From Psychrobacillus sp. FSL K6-2836 (GTDB lineage: Bacteria; Bacillota; Bacilli; Bacillales_A; Planococcaceae), in assembly GCF_038003085.1 (NCBI RefSeq), contig NZ_JBBOOM010000001.1, positions 3,906,001 to 3,970,000 of the forward strand: a DNA stretch of 64,000 nt. The letters are read 5' to 3'. A program made the translations under genes and the position numbers. The notes under the pieces were generated by a model. That model worked only from the letters and a program-made list of their open reading frames with translations. It did no database searches and had not been told where the DNA came from. Positions 9,450-18,492 of the stretch are shown piece after piece; the first letter of the stretch is position 1; each line of letters begins with the position of its first letter.

Positions 9450-11642
9450 ATGGCTAAAGATCAGGTGAAGACGGCAGAAGATGTGTTTGAAACACTCTCT
9501 ACTTATATGAATGAGGAACATGTGAACTTTGTGAAAAAAGCCTATGAACTAGCAGAGCATGCACATAGGGAACAATTCCGAAATTCGGGTGAACCTTATA
9601 TTCTACATCCTATTCAAGTAGCTGGTATTCTTGCTGATCTTCAAATGGATCCGGAAACCGTTGCTGCTGGTTTTTTACATGATGTAGTAGAAGATACAGA
9701 ATATACCCGTGAAGACATAGTTAAGCAATTTAACGAGGAAGTAGCTCTGCTAGTAGAGGGTGTTACTAAACTAGGTAAGATTAAGTATATGTCAAAAGAA
9801 GAACAGCAAGCAGAAAATCATCGGAAAATGTTTATAGCAATGGCGCAGGATATACGTATTATTCTGATTAAGCTTGCGGACCGCTTACATAATATGCGTA
9901 CACTGAAACATCTACCAGAAGAAAAGCAACGTAGAATCTCCAATGAAACCCTAGAAATATTCGCACCACTTGCACATCGACTTGGTATTTCTGCAGTCAA
10001 ATGGGAGTTAGAAGATACTTCATTACGATACCTAAATCCTCAACAATATTATCGAATAGTTAATTTTATGAAGAAAAAACGTACAGAACGTGAATCTTAT
10101 CTAAGTAATGTTATGGAAGATATACGAAAACAGTTAGTTGAAATGGAAGTTGAAGCTGATATATCTGGTCGTCCAAAGCATATTTATAGTATTTATCGTA
10201 AAATGGTCGTCCAAAACAAACAATTCAACGAAATTTATGATCTACTTGCGATGCGTATCATTGTAGAAAGCATTAAAGATTGTTATGCCGTTTTAGGAGT
10301 TATCCATACGCTTTGGAAACCAATGCCCGGACGTTTCAAAGATTATATAGCCATGCCTAAACAAAATTTATATCAATCACTGCATACAACTGTTATAGGT
10401 CCAAATGGAGAGCCCTTAGAGGTTCAAATACGCACAGAAGAAATGCATAATATTGCAGAATTCGGTGTCGCTGCACACTGGGCTTATAAGGAAGGCAAAA
10501 AAGTAGAAGCTGATAAAAAAACGATTGACTCTCAGTTGAATTGGTTTAGAGAAATTTTAGAATATCAGCATGAATCTTCGAATGCTGAAGAATTCATGGA
10601 GTCTTTAAAGTTCGATTTATTTTCCGATATGGTATATGTTTTCACGCCTAAAGGGGATGTTGTAGAACTCCCGGCTAGCTCTGTTCCAATAGATTTTGCT
10701 TACAGAGTGCACTCTGAAGTCGGTAACAAAACTATTGGTGCAAAGGTCAACGGTAAAATGGTTCCACTTGACACGAAACTTAAAACCGGTGATATTATCG
10801 AAGTATTGACGTCTAAACAATCATTTGGACCTAGTAGAGATTGGGTTAAAATAGCTCAATCATCTCAAGCAAAAAATAAGATCAAACAGTTTTTTAAGAA
10901 ACAGTTACGTGACGAGAATGTTATTAAAGGAAAAGAACAAATAGAGAAAGAAATTAGATCACAGGACTTTGACATAAAAGAAGTACTAACTCCTGAGAAT
11001 ATTAAACGTGTATGTGATAAATATGCATTTACCGGCGAAGAAGACTTATATGCAGCTGTAGGCTTTAATGGCATTACAGCACAACAAGTGGTAAATCGCT
11101 TAGCAGAGAAAATGAGAAAGATTCGAGATCAGGAAGAAGCATTAGAGAAAATAACTACCGAAATGCAGACTCCACCGATCAATAAAACGACAGAATCAGG
11201 TGTCATTGTTAAGGGAATTGAGAATATGCTCATCCGCTTATCGCGTTGCTGTAGTCCAGTTCCAGGTGATGATATCGTTGGGTTTATAACAAAAGGACGT
11301 GGTGTTTCAGTCCATCGTGCAGATTGTCCAAATGTACACAACGATGATACGAATTCCCGGATTATAGAAGTAGAATGGGTAAAACATGATTCTCCTACGA
11401 AAAAAGAGTATCAAGTGGACATAGAAGTATCCGCATATGATCGATCAGGTCTGTTGAATGAAGTTTTACAAGTAGTAAATGAATCTAAAACCAATATCGC
11501 TGCGGTAACCGGTAAATCAGAAAATGATATTGCTATCATTCATTTGACTATTCTAATTTCAAATACTGCTCACTTAAACAGGGTGGCAGATCGTATAAAA
11601 CAATTGCCAGATATATATTCTGTCCAACGTATTATAAATTAA
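9450..11642 (+). CDS. relA: Bifunctional (p)ppGpp synthetase/hydrolase
   Basis: Protein of 730 residues (B. subtilis RelA/Rel is 734). An HD hydrolase domain includes [10 protein letters not shown] at about 73-82. The synthetase domain has [20 protein letters not shown] at about 295-314. TGS ([12 protein letters not shown]) begins near 393. A zinc-finger-like [20 protein letters not shown] lies near 595, and an ACT domain covers about 650-730. The RxKD motif is of the bifunctional, manganese-type Rel class rather than the RelA-only type. It makes (p)ppGpp on starved ribosomes and also degrades it. The gene follows a terminator, has a short spacer to dtd (55 bases) and probably forms a relA-dtd unit as in B. 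subtilis. Confidence 0.96.
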   Translation: MAKDQVKTAEDVFETLSTYMNEEHVNFVKKAYELAEHAHREQFRNSGEPYILHPIQVAGILADLQMDPETVAAGFLHDVVEDTEYTREDIVKQFNEEVALLVEGVTKLGKIKYMSKEEQQAENHRKMFIAMAQDIRIILIKLADRLHNMRTLKHLPEEKQRRISNETLEIFAPLAHRLGISAVKWELEDTSLRYLNPQQYYRIVNFMKKKRTERESYLSNVMEDIRKQLVEMEVEADISGRPKHIYSIYRKMVVQNKQFNEIYDLLAMRIIVESIKDCYAVLGVIHTLWKPMPGRFKDYIAMPKQNLYQSLHTTVIGPNGEPLEVQIRTEEMHNIAEFGVAAHWAYKEGKKVEADKKTIDSQLNWFREILEYQHESSNAEEFMESLKFDLFSDMVYVFTPKGDVVELPASSVPIDFAYRVHSEVGNKTIGAKVNGKMVPLDTKLKTGDIIEVLTSKQSFGPSRDWVKIAQSSQAKNKIKQFFKKQLRDENVIKGKEQIEKEIRSQDFDIKEVLTPENIKRVCDKYAFTGEEDLYAAVGFNGITAQQVVNRLAEKMRKIRDQEEALEKITTEMQTPPINKTTESGVIVKGIENMLIRLSRCCSPVPGDDIVGFITKGRGVSVHRADCPNVHNDDTNSRIIEVEWVKHDSPTKKEYQVDIEVSAYDRSGLLNEVLQVVNESKTNIAAVTGKSENDIAIIHLTILISNTAHLNRVADRIKQLPDIYSVQRIIN

Positions 11643-11697
11643 AGTGCTATTACAATAAGAAATTGGCAGCGCCTTAGTTAAAAGGAGTTTACTTTTC

Positions 11698-12135
11698 ATG
11701 AAAGTATTGTTGCAAAGATGCAAAAATGCAAGTGTGACAGTGGATGGACAAGTCACTGGAAAGATAGAAAACGGCTATTTATTGTTAGTTGGTATTACTA
11801 CAACAGACACCGAAAAAGAAATAAATTATCTAGTAGAAAAAGTTATTGGTCTACGCTTATTTGAGGATGCGGATGGTAAAATGAACCATTCTATCGAACA
11901 AGTTCGAGGAAGTATTTTGTCGGTTTCTCAATTTACTTTATATGCCGATACGAGAAAAGGCAGAAGACCGAGCTTTACTGATGCAGCCAGACCAGAAATT
12001 GCAAAACCTTTATGGGAGCTCTTCAACGAAAAACTACAATCAAAAGGCTTGCAAGTAGAAACTGGTGTATTTGGTGCTATGATGGACGTCTCATTTACGA
12101 ACGATGGTCCAGTAACGATTATGTTAGAAGCTTAA
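11698..12135 (+). CDS. dtd: D-aminoacyl-tRNA deacylase
   Basis: Protein of 145 residues, the normal Dtd length. It has the [19 protein letters not shown] block (about 82-100) and the C-terminal block [19 protein letters not shown], which carries the cross-subunit Gly-Pro motif. Dtd removes D-amino acids (and glycine mischarged on tRNA-Ala) from tRNA. An AAAGGAG ribosome-binding site lies a few bases before ATG 11698. A strong terminator follows, ending the relA-dtd unit. Confidence 0.95.
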   Translation: MKVLLQRCKNASVTVDGQVTGKIENGYLLLVGITTTDTEKEINYLVEKVIGLRLFEDADGKMNHSIEQVRGSILSVSQFTLYADTRKGRRPSFTDAARPEIAKPLWELFNEKLQSKGLQVETGVFGAMMDVSFTNDGPVTIMLEA

Positions 12136-12138
12136 CTG

Positions 12139-12192
12139 CAAAAAAGTTGTATAAATTACTCTAATTAGGAGTAATTTGTACAACTTTTTTTG
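12139..12192. terminator. Terminator after dtd
   Basis: AAAAAAGTTGTATAAATTACTC pairs across ATTAGGA... with GAGTAATTTGTACAACTTTTTT (split here at the loop TAATTA). The stem is long with A and T runs on both sides, so it can also end transcription from the facing amidase gene. Confidence 0.85.
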
Positions 12193-12272
12193 AAATCAAT
12201 AATTCTGCTGGTTTTGACCTAAAGATCTTGTCTCACTGTATTTAAAGATTAGGAAATAAGTTTTAAGTTCAT

Positions 12273-13823
12273 CTAATCTAATTGAGCATCAAAGTAATTA
12301 ATAATTCCATTATAAATGCCATGTGTAGCTTGTTCTCGATAGTTTTGAGTTGTTACATTGCGTTCTTCAGAAGGATTACTTAAATAACCTAACTCTATTA
12401 AAATAGCTTTCTGTTTATTTTCTCGTAATACCAAATAATCTCCTGGTTGAGTGCCTCTATCTTTCAAAGAAATCATGTTACCAAGCCCGCTATGGACGTA
12501 CTTAGCAAATTCTTTTTGATAACCATGCATGTAGTAAGTTGTAAAACCTCTTACCGAGCTATTATCGATTGCATCATAGTGTAAACTTATGAATGCATCG
12601 GCATCAACTTGGTGACCAATGGAGACTCGTTTTCGAAGGTCTACATATTCGTCTGATTCTCTTGTCAAAATAACATTAGCACCAGCTGCTTGTAATTTGG
12701 ATGAAAGTAATTCAGATGTTTTTAAAGTTATATCTTTTTCATCTGTTCCAAGTACACCAGTTGTACCACGGTCATTTCCACCATGCCCTGCGTCGATGAC
12801 AATAGTTAGCCCTTTTAAAGTGCCTTTTTTACGAGTGGAATCTTTTTTATCTTCTTTTTCCACTTCGCTATTATCTTCTGATTCCTCAGTTACATTTGGT
12901 GTGGTGGATGAAGATGATACTAACCAACTTGCTACATAAGCTGTTTGTCCATTATCTAAAATAATTTTGTACCAATCATTTATCTTTTCTGCTACTGGAA
13001 AAGTAGTCCCAGCATCAGCTCTTGAAACTACTTCACTACTCGTTGTGCTATCTTTGCGAAGGTTTGTCCCGTTATAAAGAATAGTAATAGTTTCATTATT
13101 CTGCGCAGCATCAATACTTTCAGAGGTTGTAGATAAGGTTCCATAAAAACTATACAACCATCCCTTTTCTCCATTTTCAAGTTCTACTTGCACCCAATTA
13201 TGATCGGAGTCGACAACTGAAAATTGATCCCCCTTATTAACCAGCCCTATTTTTTTGGAAGTTAAATCTGCTTTTGAGCGAACATTTAGCGCATCGACGG
13301 ATACTTCAAATACATTTTCAGTAGTGTTCGTTTCTTTGCTTGCAGTTTGTTCGGTCACGGTGATATAGGATTGATGGATCCAACCTTTTCTACCTTGAAA
13401 GTCTATTTCAATCCAATCCTCTTGAGATTTGTAGGCATTTGTAGAGTCACCCTCATGTAATTGGCCTATAACTGCGGAAGAGGTAGTAGGTTCCGTTCGA
13501 ACATTCAATCGATTTACTTTCGATACAATCTGTTTGTTTGTCAACTCAAGTGATTCTTTGGTTGTGTACCAGCTAGCTATCCAACCAGTGGAACTACCAA
13601 AATTAACTTGAAGCCAATCATTTTCTTTACCGATGACGTCTAATTTGTCATTTTTTGTAACAGCACCGATTGTCTCGTATGTAAGGCCTGGACCTGATCG
13701 TACTTTTAAAGAATCAACATTTACGGTCACTTCATTCTCCTGCGCATTTACTTGCAAGTATGGCATTAGTAAACATGCACATAAAAAAATAATGGTCATT
13801 TTATGTATTATTTTAGCGTTCAT
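12273..13823 (-). CDS. N-acetylmuramoyl-L-alanine amidase with four SH3b repeats
   Basis: Secreted wall hydrolase of 516 residues. Residues 1-27 form a signal peptide (hydrophobic core IIFLCACLLMPYL, likely cut after VNAQ). Four bacterial SH3 repeats follow, with the cores VDSLKVRSGPG (about 36), VNRLNVRTEP (about 103), VDALNVRSKAD (about 176) and YNGTNLRKDSTT (about 249). After an acidic/serine linker (about 308-335), an Amidase_3 domain begins at TIVIDAGHGGNDRG. Zinc ligands are visible: His in DAGHGG, Glu in LTRESDEY and His in FISLHYDA; the catalytic Glu is in LIELGYLSN. It cleaves the bond between MurNAc and L-Ala. It corresponds by position and layout to B. subtilis YrvJ. SH3b domains probably bind the wall. 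Confidence 0.92.
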   Translation of the reverse strand: MNAKIIHKMTIIFLCACLLMPYLQVNAQENEVTVNVDSLKVRSGPGLTYETIGAVTKNDKLDVIGKENDWLQVNFGSSTGWIASWYTTKESLELTNKQIVSKVNRLNVRTEPTTSSAVIGQLHEGDSTNAYKSQEDWIEIDFQGRKGWIHQSYITVTEQTASKETNTTENVFEVSVDALNVRSKADLTSKKIGLVNKGDQFSVVDSDHNWVQVELENGEKGWLYSFYGTLSTTSESIDAAQNNETITILYNGTNLRKDSTTSSEVVSRADAGTTFPVAEKINDWYKIILDNGQTAYVASWLVSSSSTTPNVTEESEDNSEVEKEDKKDSTRKKGTLKGLTIVIDAGHGGNDRGTTGVLGTDEKDITLKTSELLSSKLQAAGANVILTRESDEYVDLRKRVSIGHQVDADAFISLHYDAIDNSSVRGFTTYYMHGYQKEFAKYVHSGLGNMISLKDRGTQPGDYLVLRENKQKAILIELGYLSNPSEERNVTTQNYREQATHGIYNGIINYFDAQLD

Positions 13824-13896
13824 TGAATCACTCCTATCCCTATTGTAAATAGTCTGATAAAAAATTTCTACCTTTTCTTCAAAAGGGTTGACTTAT

Positions 13897-13926
13897 TTGT
13901 CTTACGTCATTAAGATAAAGTATAAT
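13897..13926 (+). promoter_or_regulatory. Promoter of the hisS-aspS operon
   Basis: TTGTCT at 13897-13902, an 18-bp spacer and TATAAT at 13921-13926, just upstream of the T-box leader. A second TTGACT lies at 13888, too far from this -10 box. Confidence 0.65.
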
Positions 13927-13934
13927 CAAAAACT

Positions 13935-14200
13935 AAAACAAACCTATGACCGAAAAAGTAACTGTCTAAAACGGATGACAAGAGAAGGAAAGACGTGGCT
14001 GAAATCTTTCCTACATACGCATTCAGTGAACAACATTCGCGAGGATTTTTGTCGAAAGAGATTTTACTCTAGTAGGCAAAAACGGAACTGGTCGTTATCC
14101 AGAATTGAGAGGGTCAATATTTTTGACCAACTAGGGTGGAACCGCGGAAGCTTATACAAGCTCTCGTCCCTTGCTATTTATAGCAGGGGATGAGGGCTTT
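13935..14200 (+). ncRNA. T-box leader of hisS-aspS
   Basis: A typical T-box riboswitch. Stem I is closed by GACAA (13978) and TTGTC. The specifier region reads GTGAACAACATTCGCGAG near 14025-14042. The T-box AGGGTGGAACCGCGG starts near 14133 and is followed by a terminator (GCTCTCGTCCCTTGC...GCAGGGGATGAGGGC, then T) ending about 14204. By comparison with GAA-A-GGC-A in the B. subtilis glyQS leader and GAA-A-GCT-A in the alaS leader of this window, the specifier would be AAC (Asn). The bulge is TGGA. Uncharged tRNA binding should allow read-through into hisS and aspS. T-box identity is sure; the specifier is an inference. Confidence 0.93.
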
Positions 14201-14206
14201 TTTATA

Positions 14207-14327
14207 TGTCTAGCTTCAGCGCCCAGCCCCTCGAGGTCGCTTCAGTTCCTCGGTCGAAAGTTGAAAGATGCTTTCGATTCGGAACTTCCAGCACTTGTCG
14301 GGGCTAAGTAGGGCGCTTACGCTTTTC
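14207..14327. repeat. Family A repeat between T-box and hisS
   Basis: The unit begins TCTAGCTTCAGCGCCCAGCC and ends with TGTCGGGGCTAA and GGGCGCTTACGC, the same outer arms as the copies at 187-549 (opposite strand) and 43777-43987. The inner part, around GAAAGTTGAAAGATGCTTTC, folds on itself. It lies after the T-box terminator and before the hisS ribosome-binding site, so it is part of the read-through mRNA. Confidence 0.8.
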
Positions 14328-14355
14328 TATAATGCAATGGAAAGGGGCAATTGCC

Positions 14356-15651
14356 ATGGATATTAAAGTACCTAGAGGAACACAAGACATTTTGCCATCA
14401 GAAACTGGTAAGTGGCAAGCAGTAGAAGAACTAATTAGAGAACAGTGCCGTATGTATCAGTACAAAGAGATTAGAACTCCTGTTTTTGAACATACTGAAT
14501 TATTTACTAGAAGCGTTGGAGATACGACGGATATTGTTCAAAAAGAAATGTACACGTTCCAAGATAGAGGAAATCGTTCCCTAACATTACGACCAGAAGG
14601 CACGGCATCAGCGGTAAGAGCGTTTGTAGAACATAAAATGTTTGGTTACCCAGATCAGCCTGTTAAGCTTTACTATATGGGACCAATGTTCCGTTATGAG
14701 CGTCAGCAGGCAGGTAGATACCGTCAATTCGTGCAGTTCGGTATTGAAGCAATAGGTAGTGCGGATCCAGCAATCGATGCGGAAGTAATTTCTTTAGCAA
14801 TGTCTGTCTATCAAAATGCGGGATTGAAAAAGCTAAAGCTTGTTATAAACTCCTTAGGGGACACAGAAAGTAGAGTTGCACATAAAGCGGCACTAGTTAG
14901 TCACTTCGAACCACATATTGAAGAGTTTTGCTCGGATTGTCAAAATAGATTACAAAAAAATCCACTTCGTATTTTGGATTGCAAGGTAGATCGTAACCAC
15001 CCGTTAATGGAAACAGCACCATCCTTAGCAGACTTTTTAAATGAAGAATCAGCTACTTATTTCGAAAAAGTAAAAGAATATTTAGCAATATTAAATATTC
15101 CATTTGAGGTAGATCCTAATCTGGTCCGTGGATTAGATTATTATAACCACACAGCTTTTGAAATTATGAGTGCTGCAGAAGGCTTTGGCGCAATTACAAC
15201 ATTAGCGGGCGGGGGAAGATATAACGGTCTAGTAGAAGAACTAGGTGGACCAGATGCTCCTGGAATTGGATTTGCAATGAGTATTGAGAGACTACTATTA
15301 GCTATTGAAGCGGAAAACAATGAATGGGCAGATAAGTCGACATTAGATGTTTATGTAATTGGTCTAGGTGAAGCAGCTAAGAAAAAAGCGATCGAACTTA
15401 CGTATCAACTTAGACAGCAAAAAATTTCAGCAGAGATGGATTATTTAGATCGTAAAATGAAAACACAAATGAAATCAGCAGATCGTTTAAAAGCAAAATT
15501 CGTATTAGTAATAGGCGATGATGAATTAGAAAAAGAAAGTGCAATGTTGAAGGATTTAGCAACAGGAACTCAAAATTTAGTTCCATTCAGTTCATTAGTA
15601 GAACAAATAAAGAGTAGTTCAACACAGTTGGAGGCAGAGAATAATGAGTAG
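14356..15651 (+). CDS. hisS: Histidyl-tRNA synthetase
   Basis: Protein of 431 residues from ATG 14356, chosen because AAAGGGG at 14341-14347 is ideally spaced; an ATG at 14332 lies upstream of that site. It is a class II synthetase with motif 1 near the N-terminus ([11 protein letters not shown]), motif 2 [20 protein letters not shown], the His-specific [15 protein letters not shown] and [15 protein letters not shown] blocks, motif 3 [12 protein letters not shown] and a C-terminal anticodon-binding domain. It charges tRNA-His. It overlaps aspS by 8 bases, indicating a tight two-gene operon under the upstream T-box. Confidence 0.96.
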   Translation: MDIKVPRGTQDILPSETGKWQAVEELIREQCRMYQYKEIRTPVFEHTELFTRSVGDTTDIVQKEMYTFQDRGNRSLTLRPEGTASAVRAFVEHKMFGYPDQPVKLYYMGPMFRYERQQAGRYRQFVQFGIEAIGSADPAIDAEVISLAMSVYQNAGLKKLKLVINSLGDTESRVAHKAALVSHFEPHIEEFCSDCQNRLQKNPLRILDCKVDRNHPLMETAPSLADFLNEESATYFEKVKEYLAILNIPFEVDPNLVRGLDYYNHTAFEIMSAAEGFGAITTLAGGGRYNGLVEELGGPDAPGIGFAMSIERLLLAIEAENNEWADKSTLDVYVIGLGEAAKKKAIELTYQLRQQKISAEMDYLDRKMKTQMKSADRLKAKFVLVIGDDELEKESAMLKDLATGTQNLVPFSSLVEQIKSSSTQLEAENNE

Positions 15652-17413
15652 AACACACACAAGTGGACAATTAAATGAACAACAAATCGGTGAATCTATC
15701 CAATTAATCGGGTGGGTGCAAAAACGTAGAGATTTAGGTGGCTTAATATTTGTTGATGTACGTGATCGCACTGGACTAGTACAAGTAGTTTTTAACCCTG
15801 AGTTTTCTGAATCAGCAATTCAAATAGCGGATAAATTACGCAATGAATACATCATAGAGGTAAAAGGTACTGTAGTTGCACGTGCAGCAAACCAAGTGAA
15901 CAAAAATATTTCATCTGGGGCAATTGAAGTACATGCTAGTGAAGCTCGTATTATTAACGAAGCTAAAAACCCTCCTTTTGCGATTGAAAACCAAACGGAC
16001 GCAGGAGAAGATATTCGCTTAAAGTATCGCTACTTAGATTTAAGAAGACCAGTAATGTATGACACATTTAAAATGCGTTCAGATATTACTAAAACCGTAA
16101 GACGTTTCTTAGACGATGAAGGCTTCTTAGAAGTAGAAACTCCAATATTAACTAAATCTACTCCTGAAGGGGCGCGCGACTATTTAGTACCAAGTCGTGT
16201 ACATGATGGAGAATTCTATGCACTTCCACAATCACCACAGTTGTTTAAGCAGCTTCTAATGGTTGGAGGATTTGAAAAATACTATCAAATTGCTCGATGC
16301 TTCCGTGATGAAGATTTACGTGCAGACCGTCAACCAGAATTTACTCAAATCGATATGGAAATGAGTTTCCTATCGATGGATGAAATTTTAGAAATGAATG
16401 AACGTATGATGAAAAAGGTTATGAAGGACGTTAAAGGTGTAGACGTTACTATTCCTTTCAACCGCATGAATTATGATGAAGCGATGAATCGCTTTGGGTC
16501 GGATAAACCGGATGTTCGTTTTGGACTAGAACTTGTTGATCTTTCGGAATTAGTGAAAGACAGCTCATTCAAAGTTTTCGCTTCCGCAGTAGAAGCTGGT
16601 GGACAAGTAAAAGCGATTAATGTTAAAGGTGCCGCAGATAACTATTCTCGTAAGGATATTGATGCACTTGGAGAATACGCTGGAGTTTACGGTGCAAAAG
16701 GGCTTGCTTGGTTGAAAGTGGACGAAGAAGGTTTGAAGGGACCAATTGCTAAATTCTTTGAAGGTGAAGCAGCTACAAGCCTTATTCAAACATTAGAGGC
16801 AACAGCTGGAGATTTACTATTATTTGTTGCTGATAAAACCTCTGTAGTGGCAGATTCATTAGGTGCATTACGTCTAAAACTTGGAAAAGAACTTGAATTA
16901 ATCGATGAATCACGCTTTGAATTTTTATGGGTAGTTAACTGGCCATTATTCGAATACGATGAAAAAGAAGGTCGTTACTACGCAGCGCATCATCCATTCA
17001 CAAGACCTTTTGTTGAGGATCTTGCATTAATGGATACTGATCCAAGCAAAGTGCGTGCCCAAGCGTATGACTTAGTATTGAACGGTTATGAATTAGGTGG
17101 AGGATCACTACGTATATATTCTAGAGAAGTTCAAGAAAAAATGTTCGAGATACTTGGATTTTCGGATGAGGAAGCTAAAGCTCAATTTGGTTTCCTAATG
17201 GAAGCTTTTGAATATGGAACACCTCCACATGGCGGAGTTGCATTTGGATTAGATAGATTAGTCATGCTTCTTTCTGGTAGTACAAATCTACGTGATACTA
17301 TTGCGTTCCCGAAAACAGCAAGTGCAAGTGATTTATTAACTTCTGCACCAAGCCCAGTGGCTGAGGCTCAGTTAGATGAGTTAAGCCTAAGCTTGAAATT
17401 GAAAACGAAGTAA
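15644..17413 (+). CDS. aspS: Aspartyl-tRNA synthetase
   Basis: Protein of 589 residues, bacterial-type AspRS. An N-terminal OB-fold anticodon-binding domain ([26 protein letters not shown]) is followed by a class II catalytic core with [20 protein letters not shown] (motif 2), the bacterial GAD insertion (about 290-415) and [20 protein letters not shown] (motif 3). The RRDLGG segment has Leu where some non-discriminating bacterial enzymes have His; this hints at Asp-only charging but does not prove it. It is translated from ATG 15644 inside the end of hisS, with GTTGGAGG as ribosome-binding site. A terminator follows. Confidence 0.96.
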   Translation: MSRTHTSGQLNEQQIGESIQLIGWVQKRRDLGGLIFVDVRDRTGLVQVVFNPEFSESAIQIADKLRNEYIIEVKGTVVARAANQVNKNISSGAIEVHASEARIINEAKNPPFAIENQTDAGEDIRLKYRYLDLRRPVMYDTFKMRSDITKTVRRFLDDEGFLEVETPILTKSTPEGARDYLVPSRVHDGEFYALPQSPQLFKQLLMVGGFEKYYQIARCFRDEDLRADRQPEFTQIDMEMSFLSMDEILEMNERMMKKVMKDVKGVDVTIPFNRMNYDEAMNRFGSDKPDVRFGLELVDLSELVKDSSFKVFASAVEAGGQVKAINVKGAADNYSRKDIDALGEYAGVYGAKGLAWLKVDEEGLKGPIAKFFEGEAATSLIQTLEATAGDLLLFVADKTSVVADSLGALRLKLGKELELIDESRFEFLWVVNWPLFEYDEKEGRYYAAHHPFTRPFVEDLALMDTDPSKVRAQAYDLVLNGYELGGGSLRIYSREVQEKMFEILGFSDEEAKAQFGFLMEAFEYGTPPHGGVAFGLDRLVMLLSGSTNLRDTIAFPKTASASDLLTSAPSPVAEAQLDELSLSLKLKTK

Positions 17414-17416
17414 ATT

Positions 17417-17463
17417 TCAGAAGGATTTGTCATGACTGTTGTCGTGATGAATCCTTCTTTTTA
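17417..17463 (+). terminator. Terminator of hisS-aspS
   Basis: AGAAGGATTTGTCATGAC pairs with GTCGTGATGAATCCTTCT around a TGTT loop, then TTTT. Confidence 0.85.
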
Positions 17464-17516
17464 GATTATAGACTTACTTGACTTATAACTCTAGAAAAAA
17501 TTTATCCATATACTCC

Positions 17517-17760
17517 AGATTTCCGTTACAGGTGGAGAACAAAGGCTAAAAGCGCCACGTCGTGTGGCAACGCCTTCGTGACCAACATCCTGTTGGCCTC
17601 CGCGGGCTTGGCTTCAGCCTCCTCGTCGCTGTGAAAACATATGCTCTTGCGGTTACTCGTCGCAAAGACATTGGTCAAACAAAGTTCGAGCAATGTCTTT
17701 CCTGTGGGGGCATCAGCTCAAGCTATTCCGCTGGAGTCGCCACCTTTCACTACAATCAAT
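17517..17760. repeat. Family B repeat, long form
   Basis: Read on the minus strand it begins ATTGATTGTAGTGAAAGGTG, then GCGACTCCAGCGGAATAGC, and ends CACCTGTAACGGAAATC, which are family B ends. Between them is a long insert with small hairpins: CCAACATCCTGTTGG at 17582-17596, GCCACGTCGTGTGGC at 17554-17568, and a larger stem around CATATG. It lies between aspS and the YqhV-like gene. With the oppositely oriented copy at 17931 it fills most of a 760-base gene-free stretch. The AT-rich 17761-17930 between them shows nothing else that I recognise. Confidence 0.75.
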
Positions 17761-17930
17761 AGATGTGTAATTCTACACTAAAATATTTGTCATAGCTTAT
17801 CGCTAAGATAAAAAAATTGATTAATTTTTAGTGATTCACTCCAATTACTTATCATCTTCTTTGAATTATAAATGTTATCCACTGATGATTAAGAAATCAG
17901 AATTTTATTAAAGGTTTATTGTTGATTGAA

Positions 17931-18024
17931 GCGCAGGTCGGCGACTCCTGTGGGACAGCACGAGGGAGAGACTACAGGCTCGAGCCGTGCCCACGGAAAG
18001 CGTCCGACCGGAGCGGAAATCAAC
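17931..18024. repeat. Family B repeat, short form
   Basis: GTTGATTGAAGCGCAGGTCG starts the unit and GGAGCGGAAATCAAC ends it, giving a GTTGATT/AATCAAC terminal inverted repeat. Inside, GGTCGGCGACTCC is matched by GAAAGCGTCCGACC near the other end, and GGCTCGAGCC is palindromic. It resembles a repeat type that I recall as widespread in Bacillaceae and Planococcaceae; its role is unknown to me. Confidence 0.8.
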
Positions 18025-18175
18025 GGCATATCTAAGTTTTTATTCTTAAGGGACGGGGTATTTTTTACCTGGATTTTTTTGTGAACTTATTTAAGTTGAT
18101 ACAAAAATAAAATTATTGACGCAAACATATAATCTCAATAGTACATATTCTTTTATTAAAGAGAGGTAGAAGATA

Positions 18176-18445
18176 TTGATTATTGAGAAGGCCTTATTAT
18201 TTATCGTCATACTTAGATTACTTTCAGGAAGTATTGAGTTATCTGCAGCAATGCTTATGATTAAATTTAATGATTTAGAAAAAGCTTTTTATATTAACTC
18301 TTTACTAGCTTTAGTAGGTCCTGTTGTTTTAATAGTTACAACTGGCATAGGTTTAACTGGCTTATCTGAAAAAATATCTTTAACAAGAATGGTCTGTTTA
18401 TTTGCAGGTATTTTACTTATTCTTTATAGTTTAAAATCAAATTGA
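18176..18445 (+). CDS. YqhV-like DUF2619 membrane protein
   Basis: Protein of 89 residues starting at TTG 18176 with an AGAGAGGTAG ribosome-binding site. Three hydrophobic helices are seen (about 5-25, 38-58 and 69-87). The pattern LRLLSGSIELSAAMLM, then ND..KA..INS.LA.VGP closely follows B. subtilis YqhV (DUF2619), which lies just upstream of the spoIIIA operon in that species. Here it stands alone after two repeats and before an unrelated transporter, so it is either a paralogue or a relocated gene. Function is unknown. A bidirectional terminator follows. Confidence 0.75.
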   Translation: MIIEKALLFIVILRLLSGSIELSAAMLMIKFNDLEKAFYINSLLALVGPVVLIVTTGIGLTGLSEKISLTRMVCLFAGILLILYSLKSN

Positions 18446-18449
18446 AAAT

Positions 18450-18492
18450 ATAAAATGGACTGGTTAGCATCTCGCTTTCCAGTCCATTATAT
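18450..18492. terminator. Bidirectional terminator
   Basis: AAAATGGACTGG and CCAGTCCATTAT pair around TTAGCATCTCGCTTT. It lies between two convergent genes and serves both. Confidence 0.75.

Noticed and set aside
13888-14193. 101-codon open frame upstream of hisS
   Set aside because: It covers the T-box leader; the RNA structure explains the sequence.
17562-17762. 66-codon open frame between aspS and the YqhV-like gene
   Set aside because: It lies wholly inside the family B long repeat.
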